From: Candidatus Krumholzibacteriia bacterium
GTDB lineage: Bacteria > Krumholzibacteriota > Krumholzibacteriia > LZORAL124-64-63
Length of the DNA: 64,000 nucleotides
NCBI GenBank assembly: GCA_024763215.1
Contig: JANTFX010000002.1
Span: 1-64,000 of the forward strand
Reading direction: 5' to 3'
In this document: positions 19,380 to 27,045 of the stretch, in pieces
Layout: every line of letters starts with the position of its first letter
Numbering within the stretch: position 1 is the first letter of the stretch
Made by a program: the position numbers and the translations under genes
The notes under the pieces: generated by a model
Told to the model about the DNA's origin: nothing
Seen by the model: only the letters and a program-made list of their open reading frames with translations
Database searches by the model: none

Positions 19380-19454
19380 TGGAGGCGGCACCCGGACTCG
19401 AACCGGGGATAACGGTTTTGCAGACCGTCGCCTTAGCCTCTTGGCTATGCCGCC
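19380..19454 (-). tRNA. tRNA-Cys(GCA)
   Basis: A 75-nt cloverleaf: acceptor GGCGGCA/TGCCGCC, anticodon loop CTGCAAA between ACGGT/ACCGT, T-arm CCCGG-TTCGAGT-CCGGG, discriminator T (U in the tRNA) and encoded CCA. Confidence 0.97.
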
Positions 19455-19533
19455 CCACACCTCAATTATCTTGCATCGGCTGCTTCAAGTCAATCGTCCG
19501 CGCGCGGGTACCCGAGGCCGACGGATATGAAAA

Positions 19534-19609
<76 letters not shown>

Positions 19610-19624
19610 TCCGAAGGTTAGGGA

Positions 19625-19653
19625 TAAATAATGAAAGCCCGCCTTTTTGTCAA
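19625..19653 (-). promoter_or_regulatory. Promoter of the tRNA-Gly-Cys-Leu operon
   Basis: TTGACA (19648-19653), a 17-bp spacer and TATTTA (19625-19630), ending 15 bp before tRNA-Gly. This fits a stable-RNA promoter and also means the downstream glycosyltransferases can be read from it. Confidence 0.75.
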
Positions 19654-19704
19654 AAGAATTTTCCCCTTCCAGGCCCCTCGGCCGCCCGGGCGGTCCGAGG
19701 CGTT

Positions 19705-20832
19705 TCAGTCGCATATTCGCCGGTAAACCGCTGCCGTCTGCTCCGTTACCTGTGGCCAGGAATACTTCCGCCGCACCCTCTGCCCCGCCTTCTGCCCCAG
19801 TTCACCGCGCCGGCGGTCGTCGCCGAGCAGGGCGCCCAGGGACCGGGCCAATTCCTTCCAGTCGCCGCTGGGAAAAAACTCCGCGGCATCACCGGCCGCC
19901 TCCAGGTTGGGCGGGATGTCGCTGACCAGGCAGCAACGCCGGAAGCTCATGGCTTCCAGGAGAGCGATGGAAAGTCCCTCGAGGGTGGAAGGCAGGACCA
20001 CCACCTCGGCATTGCTGTACAGCTCCTGCAGGAGGGGGCCGTGGACGAAGCCGAGGAAGCGGACCCCGGCCCCGGCACTCCGCTTGAGGTCATCGACGTA
20101 CCCGGAGGTGAACCCCGCGTCGCCGGCGATGACCAGCTCCCTGTTCGACCTCAGGGCCTGGGGCAGCGCCCGCCAGGCGTCCAGCAGGAAATGGCAGCCC
20201 TTTTCGGGCACCAGGCGCCCCACGAACAAGACATATCTGGCAGGGATGCCCAGGCCTACCAAGCGGCTCGGCGGCAGCGGATCCTGCGGCGTGATGCCGT
20301 TGGGGATGAACTCCACCCCCGGGCCGTACCGGGACCGCAGGTAGTCGGCAAGCGCCCGGGAGACGGCGATGGTGGCGCTCGGCCGCCTGACCGCGGCCGC
20401 CTCCCCCACCTGCAGTACCTGACGGGCGAACCAGCCCCATTTTTCGCGCTGCCAGTCCAGTCCGTGGACGGTCACCACCGTGGGGATCCCCCGCAACAGG
20501 CGCGGGACCCAGGACAGGAGCCCCGGCCCCAGGGCGTGGTAGTGGACCACGTCAGGGCGGCGCACGAGCGCATCGGCAGTGGCGGCCAGGGTGTGGGAGA
20601 TGGCATCGAGGTGCTTGGTGGCCAGGCTGGGCAGCCGCAACACGCGAACTCCCGGAATATCCGCGGGACCGGACAGGGCACTGTAGTGGGGACGGCTGTA
20701 GATATCGACTTCGATCCCCAGGCCGGGCAAGCGCGCCGCCAGTTCGGCCACGTGCTTCTCGATCCCGCCCTGCACGGCGGGGTACCCCTTCTGGCCGATC
20801 ATGGCCACCCTCAGGGGGGTGTGCAGGGTCAT
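19705..20832 (-). CDS. Family 4 glycosyltransferase
   Basis: A GT-B fold enzyme of 375 aa. It opens LRVAMIGQKGYPAVQGGIEKHVAELAARL-like, a form typical of rhamnosyl/mannosyl transferases in capsule and O-antigen loci; VDIYSRPHY, TVHGLDWQREKW, YVLFVGRLVPEKG and PSTLEGLSIALLEAMSF follow. The ATG at 20832 has GGGAG about 11 bases upstream; an in-frame GTG nine codons earlier has no ribosome site. It lies 36 bp after the Gfo/Idh gene and just before the tRNA array. Donor and acceptor are unknown. Confidence 0.87.
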   Translation of the reverse strand: MTLHTPLRVAMIGQKGYPAVQGGIEKHVAELAARLPGLGIEVDIYSRPHYSALSGPADIPGVRVLRLPSLATKHLDAISHTLAATADALVRRPDVVHYHALGPGLLSWVPRLLRGIPTVVTVHGLDWQREKWGWFARQVLQVGEAAAVRRPSATIAVSRALADYLRSRYGPGVEFIPNGITPQDPLPPSRLVGLGIPARYVLFVGRLVPEKGCHFLLDAWRALPQALRSNRELVIAGDAGFTSGYVDDLKRSAGAGVRFLGFVHGPLLQELYSNAEVVVLPSTLEGLSIALLEAMSFRRCCLVSDIPPNLEAAGDAAEFFPSGDWKELARSLGALLGDDRRRGELGQKAGQRVRRKYSWPQVTEQTAAVYRRICD

Positions 20833-20868
20833 GGCAGCACCAACTCCCGTACCGGGCACCGCAGCAGG

Positions 20869-21894
20869 TCAGTCATCCAGCTCCAGATCGATGGGGCGCC
20901 CCTCGGCCAGGATGGATTCGCAAGCGCCCTCGAGCACCTTCACGACCCGCTCCCCTTCCCGGCCGCTGCTGAGGTTCATCTCCGTACCGGCGATGACGTC
21001 CAGAAAATGCTGGGCCTCGATCTTCAAGGGTTCGGTGGTGTCGATGCGCGGCACGAAGATGTCGCCGGAGCGGTACAGCAGCTGGAACTCGCCGTAGTCG
21101 TGATAATGAGGCTGCACGTCCACGCCCTTGTCATAGAGGCGGATCTTCTCGGACGGGGACACATCGTCGTACACCAGCATCTTCCGGCTGCCGACAAAGG
21201 TGCAGTTGCGGATCTTGTTGGGATCGAGCCAGCTGACGTGGATGTGGGCCATGCGCCCGCCGGGATATTCGAGGGTCACGAAGGCCACGTCCTCGATGCC
21301 CAGGTCCCGCTGCACGTAGCAGTGCCCGTTGGCGCTGACCCGGCTGGGGTAGGCTTCGAACAGGTAATTGAGCATGGCCACGTCATGGGGGGCCAGGTCC
21401 CACACCACGTTGGCGTCCTTCTGGAAGATCCCCAGGTTGACGCGGCTGATGTTCACGTAGTACACGTCGCCCAACTCGCCGCTGTCCATCAGGGACTTGA
21501 TCTTCCGCACCGCGGGCGTGTAGACGAAGGTGTGCCCCACCATGATCTGCAGATTCCGCCCGGCCGCCAGCTCGTTCAAGGCGTGGCAGTCATCGCTGGT
21601 GGTGGCCATGGGCTTTTCCAGGAACAGGTGCTTCCCGGCCTCGAGCACTTCTTTCCCCAGGGCGAAATGCGTGGACATGGGCGTGGCCACGACCACGGCC
21701 TCGATCTCGGGATCCTCGATGATGTCCCGATGATTCGTGGTCTTGCGGGTGTTGGGGTAGAGCAACCCCACGTCGTGGAGCCGCTTCTCGTTGAGGTCGG
21801 AAATGGTCTTGAGGTTCGCCTGGGCCAGGCCGTTGAAATTCCTGATGAGGTTCGGGCCCCAGTACCCGCAACCGATGACGCCCACGTTGACCAT
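20869..21894 (-). CDS. Gfo/Idh/MocA-family NAD(P)-dependent sugar oxidoreductase
   Basis: A 341-aa dehydrogenase: N-terminal Rossmann fold VNVGVIGCGYWGPNLIRNF, the catalytic EKPMA motif (LFLEKPMATT), and a C-terminal alpha/beta domain with WDLAPHDVAMLNYLF carrying the family histidine. In glycan loci this type often oxidises a UDP-sugar at C3 before transamination (WlbA/WbpB-like), but no aminotransferase is adjacent, so the substrate is open. The ATG at 21894 has AGGGAG five bases upstream. A promoter TTGACC-17-CATTCT lies before it. Confidence 0.87.
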   Translation of the reverse strand: MVNVGVIGCGYWGPNLIRNFNGLAQANLKTISDLNEKRLHDVGLLYPNTRKTTNHRDIIEDPEIEAVVVATPMSTHFALGKEVLEAGKHLFLEKPMATTSDDCHALNELAAGRNLQIMVGHTFVYTPAVRKIKSLMDSGELGDVYYVNISRVNLGIFQKDANVVWDLAPHDVAMLNYLFEAYPSRVSANGHCYVQRDLGIEDVAFVTLEYPGGRMAHIHVSWLDPNKIRNCTFVGSRKMLVYDDVSPSEKIRLYDKGVDVQPHYHDYGEFQLLYRSGDIFVPRIDTTEPLKIEAQHFLDVIAGTEMNLSSGREGERVVKVLEGACESILAEGRPIDLELDD

Positions 21895-21954
21895 GATCAC
21901 TCCCTTTGCTTGTTCTGCCCGGAATCGGATCATCGCCCGGGGCAGTGCCCTTCA

Positions 21955-21983
21955 AGAATGACCCCCCGCTACCGGAGGGTCAA
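21955..21983 (-). promoter_or_regulatory. Putative promoter for the oxidoreductase gene
   Basis: TTGACC (21978-21983), a 17-bp spacer and CATTCT (21955-21960) in the 142-bp gap after the sugar transferase. The -35 is good and the -10 is weak. Confidence 0.45.
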
Positions 21984-22036
21984 GGATTTGCGCGCGCATC
22001 CGTCAGACCCGCTTGCCTGGCCCGGACGACTGGAAC

Positions 22037-22771
22037 TCAATAACCGCCTGTACCGCGTATCACCACCGGTATGGTCTTGAGAAGGATGACCATATCGGTC
22101 CACAGGGACCAGTGATTGATGTATTCGATGTCCAGGCGCACCATCTCGTCGAAGGAAACGCTGCTGCGCCCGCTGACCTGCCACAACCCCGTCAGGCCGG
22201 GCACGGCCTTCAGGCGTTCCATGTGCCAGGGCAGGTAGTTCTCGATCTCGTAGGCGATGGGCGGGCGGGGTCCGACCAGGGACATCTCACCCTTGATGAT
22301 GTTGAAGAGCTGGGGAAGTTCATCCAGGGAGGTCCGGCGCAGGAACGAACCGATGGGCGTGACCCGCGGATCCCTCTTCAGTTTGAAGATCTTTTCCCCG
22401 GAATTTGACTCGGCGCAACCGTGCTCATCCCCGTTGATGAACATGGCGGCGAATTGCCGGTGGATGGCGTCGTCGCTCTTGTGCTTCATGGAGCGGAACT
22501 TGTAGAAACGGAAGGGGTGCCCGTTCCGGCCCAGCCGCTCCTGCACGAAGAGCACCGGACCGGGGCTGGTGAACTTGATGATCAAGGTCAGCACCAGCAT
22601 CACGGGGCTGACGATCACCAGCAGGATCAAGGCGACGACCAGATCGAAGATCCGTTTCGCCAAGGCATAACGCCCACTGTAGCGGGTGGTGTCTGCGGGG
22701 ATGAAAAACGATGTTGAGTCAAGGGCGAAGTCACCCTCGATCGCTGCGTAAGCCGCCGCGTCTTCCTTCAT
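22037..22771 (-). CDS. Initiating sugar transferase (WcaJ/WbaP/ExoY-type phosphoglycosyl transferase)
   Basis: A 244-aa monotopic phosphoglycosyl transferase that moves a sugar phosphate to undecaprenyl phosphate to begin a surface glycan. After about 50 residues there is KRIFDLVVALILLVIVSPVM (re-entrant membrane helix), then KFTSPGPVLFVQERLGRNG, FRFYKFRSM, TPIGSFLRRTSLDELPQLFN, GEMSLVGPRP and a C-terminal PGLTGLWQVSGRS. These are the full hallmarks of the catalytic domain; the N-terminal membrane domain of long WcaJ-type enzymes is absent. The ATG at 22771 lies downstream of a strong promoter (22914-22943). It is the first gene of the glycan block. Confidence 0.93.
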   Translation of the reverse strand: MKEDAAAYAAIEGDFALDSTSFFIPADTTRYSGRYALAKRIFDLVVALILLVIVSPVMLVLTLIIKFTSPGPVLFVQERLGRNGHPFRFYKFRSMKHKSDDAIHRQFAAMFINGDEHGCAESNSGEKIFKLKRDPRVTPIGSFLRRTSLDELPQLFNIIKGEMSLVGPRPPIAYEIENYLPWHMERLKAVPGLTGLWQVSGRSSVSFDEMVRLDIEYINHWSLWTDMVILLKTIPVVIRGTGGY

Positions 22772-22913
22772 GATGCTCAAGCTCCCTTTGCCAAGGCAAA
22801 GTCGGTGTTTGGTTGTCAGAAAGATGTCGAACGCGTTAGCTTGTTTCCATGCAGCCCTTTCGATGCTAGTGGATCGTCCAGGGGCTTCCACGCGCCTCCC
22901 AACCAGCGGAAAG

Positions 22914-22943
22914 ATTATAGCACATGAATATCCTTCTTGTCTA
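22914..22943 (-). promoter_or_regulatory. Promoter of the glycan operon
   Basis: Consensus -10 TATAAT (22914-22919) with an extended TG three bases upstream (TGCTATAAT), an 18-bp spacer and -35 TAGACA (22938-22943). It is among the strongest sigma-70-type promoters in the window. Confidence 0.8.
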
Positions 22944-23080
22944 CCCATTGCATAATTTTTTATAAAAACATTCCACTGGCCCTTCGTATTGTGCAAAACT
23001 GGTGTCCGGAATGGAAATAGGGCAGCCCGGCCCCGACCACAACCATGCCTTCTTCAGGGTCTGGTGATCAGTTTTTTCTT

Positions 23081-23109
23081 TTGCCTTCTGCATACGGGAG
23101 TCATATCCT
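23081..23109 (+). promoter_or_regulatory. Putative promoter for inositol-3-phosphate synthase
   Basis: TTGCCT (23081-23086), a 17-bp spacer and TATCCT (23104-23109), about 110 bp before the start codon. The match is moderate. Confidence 0.45.
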
Positions 23110-23225
23110 GTCCGGGCGGGTCATTCGACAAGGTCCACGGTGCAGCCGATTCTTGCCCAATCATCCGCCAACACAGGTGACGTGCACCAAGCGTTTCCGA
23201 TTCTTTCTTCGAAGGAGCTTGAGAC

Positions 23226-24542
23226 ATGGCTGAAAAGCTGGACATCAAACCCGCCAAGGGAAAACTCGGCATCCTTACCCCGGGTATGGGTGCGGTTTCC
23301 TCGACGTTCATGGCGGGCGTCATCGCCATCCGCAAGGGCCTGCGCCAGCCCATCGGTTCCTTTACCCAGATGGGGCACATCCGCCTGGGCAAGAGGACGG
23401 ACGACCGTCAGCCCCTGGTCCGCAATTTCCTGCCCCTGGCCGATCTCGACGACCTGGTCTTCGGGGGCTGGGACATCTTCACCGATTCGGTCTACGAGTC
23501 GGCCCTCAACGCCGGCGTGCTGGAGAAGGAGCTGCTGGAGCAGATCCGGCCCGAACTCGAGGCCATCAAACCCATGCCCGCGGTCTTCAACAACTACTAC
23601 GTCAAGAAGCTCGACGGGGATCACGTCAAGACCGGCACCAAGATGGAGATGGCCGAGGCCCTCATGCAGGACATGGCCAACTTCAAGGAGCAGAACGGCT
23701 GCGACCGCCTGGTCGTCGTCTGGTGCGGGTCGACCGAGATCTTCATGAAGCCCTCGGCCGTCCACCAGGACCTGGCCTCCTTCGAGAAGGGCCTCAAGGA
23801 AGACCATCCCGACATCCCGCCCAGCATGATCTACGCCTACGCGGCCATCAAGCAGGGGATCCCCTACGCCAACGGCGCCCCCAACCTCAGCTTCGACGTG
23901 CCGGCGCTCGAGCAGCTGGCCAAGGAAACCGGCGCGGGGATCTGCGGCAAGGACTTCAAGACCGGCCAGACCCTGATGAAGACCATCCTTGCCCCCGGCT
24001 TCAAGGCCCGCCAGCTCGGCCTGCACGGCTGGTTCTCCACCAACATCCTGGGCAACCGCGACGGCGAGGTCCTGGACGACCCCGAGTCCTTCAAGACCAA
24101 GGAAGAGTCCAAGCTGAGCGTGCTGGGTACGATCCTGCAGCCCGAGCTCTACCCCGACCTGTACGGCAACCTCTACCACAAGGTCCGGATCAACTACTAC
24201 CCCCCCCGCGGCGACAACAAGGAAGGCTGGGACAACATCGACATCTTCGGTTGGTGCGGCCGTCCCATGCAGATCAAGATCGACTTCCTGTGCCGCGACT
24301 CGATCCTGGCCGCGCCGCTGGTTCTGGATCTGGCCCTGTTCCTGGACCTGGGTTCCCGCGCCGGACTGCCCGGCGGCATCCAGGAATGGCTGTCCTTCTA
24401 CTTCAAGAGCCCGGTAACGCCTCCGGGCCTGAACCCGGAGCACGACCTGTTCATCCAGCAGACCAAGCTGAAGAACACCCTGCGCTGGATGATGGGCGAA
24501 GATGTCATCACCCACCTGGGACGGGAGTACTACGAGGATTGA
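23226..24542 (+). CDS. ino1: Inositol-3-phosphate synthase
   Basis: An NAD-dependent enzyme that converts glucose 6-phosphate to myo-inositol 3-phosphate. 438 aa. It has an N-terminal Rossmann region LGILTPGMGAVSSTFMAGV, VFNNYYVKKL, YANGAPNLSFD, GKDFKTGQTLMKTILAPGF, a run containing WFSTNILGNRDGEVL, and a catalytic lysine context KVRINYYPPRGDNKEGWDNIDIF. AAGGAG precedes the ATG. It is monocistronic, with a hairpin terminator after it. No CDP-alcohol phosphatidyltransferase for inositol lipids is nearby, so the fate of inositol (lipid, compatible solute or glycan) is not shown. Its divergent neighbour is the glycan operon. Confidence 0.95.
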   Translation: MAEKLDIKPAKGKLGILTPGMGAVSSTFMAGVIAIRKGLRQPIGSFTQMGHIRLGKRTDDRQPLVRNFLPLADLDDLVFGGWDIFTDSVYESALNAGVLEKELLEQIRPELEAIKPMPAVFNNYYVKKLDGDHVKTGTKMEMAEALMQDMANFKEQNGCDRLVVVWCGSTEIFMKPSAVHQDLASFEKGLKEDHPDIPPSMIYAYAAIKQGIPYANGAPNLSFDVPALEQLAKETGAGICGKDFKTGQTLMKTILAPGFKARQLGLHGWFSTNILGNRDGEVLDDPESFKTKEESKLSVLGTILQPELYPDLYGNLYHKVRINYYPPRGDNKEGWDNIDIFGWCGRPMQIKIDFLCRDSILAAPLVLDLALFLDLGSRAGLPGGIQEWLSFYFKSPVTPPGLNPEHDLFIQQTKLKNTLRWMMGEDVITHLGREYYED

Positions 24543-24564
24543 CCGGAATTCATCGGGTTGAATC

Positions 24565-24593
24565 GAAAGGCCGGCCCCCTGGGCCGGCCTTTC
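24565..24593 (+). terminator. Hairpin terminator after inositol-3-phosphate synthase
   Basis: GAAAGGCCGGCCC and GGGCCGGCCTTTC form a 13-bp stem with a 3-nt loop, 22 bp after the stop codon. Only a short T run follows (TTTC, then GGAATTT). Confidence 0.75.
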
Positions 24594-24641
24594 GGAATTT
24601 CACCGGCCTGATTTTCCCCCAGCGGTGGCAGGAGGCGCGGC

Positions 24642-25283
24642 ATGGAACAGGACTGGCGAATCAGCGTGAAACCCGTGGGTGAGCTGCAGATGAACGCGGT
24701 TCTGGTCACGGCCCCCGGTCCCCGGGAACCGCAGTCCCTGCTCATAGACCCCGGCGCCGAGCCCGACACGCTCAAGCGCATGGTAGAGGAGGCGGGTGCT
24801 CCTCTGGTGGCCCTGGCCGCCACCCATGGGCACTTCGATCATGTGGGAGCGGCTGCCGACCTCCAGGAGAGTTGGGATATTCCCCTGCGGATCCACCCCG
24901 CAGACATGCCCCTGGTCGAAGCCATGCCCGAGGTCATGCAGGCTTACGGATTCCCGCCGGCGCGCGTCCCGCTTTGTGAACCCGACCTGGTCGAAGGGGC
25001 GGCCATCACCCTCGCCGGCCGGCAGATCCGGATCAGGCACGTGCCCGGACACTCACCGGGGCAGGTCATGTTCCTGTTGCCCGGCCGCGCCATCGTGGGC
25101 GACTGCCTGTTCCGGGGCTCGGTGGGCCGGACCGACCTGCCAGGCGGAGACCAGGCCCTCCTGGAAAAAAGCATCCGGGAACGCATCTACACGCTCCCGG
25201 ATGAAACCGTCGTGATCTGTGGACACGGTCCCAGCACCACCGTGGGTGCCGAACGTGCGAGCAACCCCTTCGTACGGGGGTAA
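24642..25283 (+). CDS. MBL-fold metallo-hydrolase (glyoxalase II-like)
   Basis: A 213-aa protein of the compact glyoxalase II/YcbL type. The metal-binding signature THGHFDHVG is present near residue 61. RHVPGHSPGQVMFLLPGRAIVGDCLF supplies the third histidine and the bridging aspartate, and VVICGHGPSTTVGAER the C-terminal histidine. AGGAGG precedes the ATG at 24642. The substrate is probably a glutathione-like or other thioester, but this subfamily is broad. It is convergent with parA, with only 6 bp between the stops. Confidence 0.88.
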   Translation: MEQDWRISVKPVGELQMNAVLVTAPGPREPQSLLIDPGAEPDTLKRMVEEAGAPLVALAATHGHFDHVGAAADLQESWDIPLRIHPADMPLVEAMPEVMQAYGFPPARVPLCEPDLVEGAAITLAGRQIRIRHVPGHSPGQVMFLLPGRAIVGDCLFRGSVGRTDLPGGDQALLEKSIRERIYTLPDETVVICGHGPSTTVGAERASNPFVRG

Positions 25284-25289
25284 ACCGGA

Positions 25290-26123
25290 TCAGCTCTCGG
25301 CCGCGGCGGCCTCGGCGGCGTCCTTGCGCTCCACCTTGAGCTTTTCCAGCTTCTGATGCTTTTTCAGGAACTCCTTCTTGATCCAGTCCCGGTAGAGGGA
25401 CGCCCCCAGGCAACCGGAATCATAGGCGTAGATACTCTGGAAGTTGGCCGGGGCCTCCTCGATCTTGATGTTCGAGGTGATGATGGTCTTGAACACGTCC
25501 GCGGCCGGGAAGATCTGGCTCAGTTCCCGCCGCACGTGCTTTTGCAGGGGGGTCCGCCCGTCCTTCTGGGTGATCAGAACCCCCAGGACCTGCAGCCAGA
25601 TGTTGGGCCGTTCCTGGATCTTGGCGATCAAGGCCTTGAGCTGGTGGAGCGCCGGCACGGCCAGGCCGTTGCACTGGGTGGGGATCAGGACGTAGTCCGC
25701 AGCCACCAGGGCGTTCTGGGTCAAGACGCCCAGGTTGGGCGGAGTGTCGATGATGATCCAGCCGTAGGAGGTGGACAGGGATGCGACGACCTTGGCCAGG
25801 CGGTCGTTGATCTGGGTCTTGGCCATGCTCTCCAGGTAGGGATTGGCCGGCAGGATATCGATGTTCTCGTCATAGACGGTCGAGGTGATCCCATCCTGGG
25901 GCGTGATGGCCCGGCGCAGGACATCGAAAACGCTCCTGGCCGGCGGCTGGCCGTCCAGTTTCCCCAGCAAGGTGCTGGAAGCGCAGCCATGGGGGTCCAT
26001 ATCGATGACAAGACAGCTTGAAGTGATGTCGCTGTAACGGGTAAGACCCGCAGCAAGATTGATGGCGGTCGTCGTCTTGCCGGTGCCGCCCTTATGGTTG
26101 ACAACTGCAATTACGTTGCTCAT
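25290..26123 (-). CDS. Orphan ParA/MinD-family ATPase
   Basis: A 277-aa deviant Walker ATPase. It has NHKGGTGKTTTAINLAAGL (deviant Walker A), LVIDMDPHGCAS (Walker A'), WIIIDTPPNLGVLTQNAL (Walker B) and IPTQCNGLAVPALHQLK. Family members make dimers on DNA and position plasmids, chromosomes or large machines. No parB or parS is adjacent and no partner gene is evident; upstream is an envelope operon. The C-terminus is a Lys/Glu/Ala-rich tail after the core. The ATG at 26123 has CAGGGAG upstream and its own promoter candidate. The cargo is unknown. Confidence 0.9.
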   Translation of the reverse strand: MSNVIAVVNHKGGTGKTTTAINLAAGLTRYSDITSSCLVIDMDPHGCASSTLLGKLDGQPPARSVFDVLRRAITPQDGITSTVYDENIDILPANPYLESMAKTQINDRLAKVVASLSTSYGWIIIDTPPNLGVLTQNALVAADYVLIPTQCNGLAVPALHQLKALIAKIQERPNIWLQVLGVLITQKDGRTPLQKHVRRELSQIFPAADVFKTIITSNIKIEEAPANFQSIYAYDSGCLGASLYRDWIKKEFLKKHQKLEKLKVERKDAAEAAAAES

Positions 26124-26180
26124 GAGGGCTCCCTGACGCCTAGAGGCTGCATTGGAGAAAATTTCGCAGGCGGAAAATAT

Positions 26181-26210
26181 AGATTACGAGGCCCCAAATG
26201 GAAAGAACAA
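26181..26210 (-). promoter_or_regulatory. Putative promoter for the ParA gene
   Basis: TTGTTC (26205-26210), an 18-bp spacer and TAATCT (26181-26186) in the AT-rich 94-bp gap after the barrel-like gene. The match is moderate. Confidence 0.45.
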
Positions 26211-26217
26211 TCCCAGA

Positions 26218-27045
26218 TTATCGTGGGATGCCCACCCTGATACCAGCCTGAATTGCAAAAAACACAACCTGATCATTAAAATCAAGGCCGTACACCGGGT
26301 CGAACGGCTCCCGGGCCTGGGGCTCGAAACTGCCCCTGTCCCACATCATGCCCTCGAGGGATGCCTCCACGAAAAGGCTGCTGCGCCGACCGACCATGCG
26401 GCGGTACCCGAGGCTGACCCGCGCGCCCCAGGCGGTCTGGCTCAGGTCATGGTTGACCACCGGGGACAGGTGGGTCAGGGTGGCCGCCAAGCCGGCGTAA
26501 GGAGCCGACAACTGGTGCACGAGGTCCCGTTCGAGGCCCACCCCCAGGCCCCAGCTATCCATCCGGTCGTAGCGGTACCGGGCGCCTGTCTGCCCGACCA
26601 GAGCCGTGGCGGTGACATCCTGCCGCACGTACGTTCCGTCGGCTCGCAGCCTCCATACCTCCCCCAGCTCCCTGCTGATGCTGGCCTGCCAGCAGGTGCT
26701 GCCCTCGAAGTCGGCGGTGAACCGGGAGGATTGGAAACCGCCCGGATCCAGCCCGGGCCAGGGTACGGCGCTCCCGTTGAGAACCTCCAGGCGGAACAGG
26801 TCCCCGCCCTGCCTGTTGCCCAAGGCCAGGGAGACATTCCAGAGAGGTTTTTCCACCTTCCCGGCCGCCTCCTGCCCCTGCGAAGGCTGGGTGCGATGGG
26901 GAGGGATGGCACGATGACGGCCCGTGTGGCGGTCGGTCTGGGCGCCGGACCCACCGGCACAGAGCAGGACCACCGCCATCATGAGGGCGCCCACCCCCAT
27001 CGGAACGCGGTGGCGTGGGCGGGATTGCTTGATGGTCCTCCCCAT
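26218..27045 (-). CDS. Secreted protein of unknown function, likely outer-membrane beta barrel
   Basis: 275 aa, not recognised as a named family. A basic start is followed by the hydrophobic segment MGVGALMMAVVLLCAGGSGAQ, a probable signal peptide. The rest is rich in alternating aromatic/polar stretches (WNVSLALGN, RFTADFEGSTCWQASISREL, GLGVGLERDLV, WGARVSLGYRRM, SSLFVEASLEGMMW) and ends with a strand-like VVFFAIQAGIRVGI, as expected for an outer-membrane barrel. The ATG shares one base with the stop of the DUF4837 gene (TGATG), so it is the last gene of the sigma/anti-sigma operon. It could be a target or sensor of that system. Confidence 0.6.
   Translation of the reverse strand: MGRTIKQSRPRHRVPMGVGALMMAVVLLCAGGSGAQTDRHTGRHRAIPPHRTQPSQGQEAAGKVEKPLWNVSLALGNRQGGDLFRLEVLNGSAVPWPGLDPGGFQSSRFTADFEGSTCWQASISRELGEVWRLRADGTYVRQDVTATALVGQTGARYRYDRMDSWGLGVGLERDLVHQLSAPYAGLAATLTHLSPVVNHDLSQTAWGARVSLGYRRMVGRRSSLFVEASLEGMMWDRGSFEPQAREPFDPVYGLDFNDQVVFFAIQAGIRVGIPR

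Larger units (their letters stand above)
22772..23225. promoter_or_regulatory. 454-bp divergent intergenic region between sugar transferase and inositol-phosphate synthase
   Basis: No convincing gene lies here. It holds the minus-strand promoter (22914-22943) and a leader of about 136 nt for the sugar transferase. That leader ends in a hairpin CTTTGCC-TT-GGCAAAG (about 22789-22804) touching the GGGAG ribosome site. The plus-strand side has an AT-rich patch near 22951-22971 and a promoter candidate for the inositol synthase at 23081-23109. No known riboswitch pattern was recognised. Confidence 0.6.

Noticed and set aside
22772..22920. Cyclic di-GMP riboswitch in the sugar transferase leader
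   Set aside because: The leader is structured, but the conserved GEMM sequence blocks are missing.
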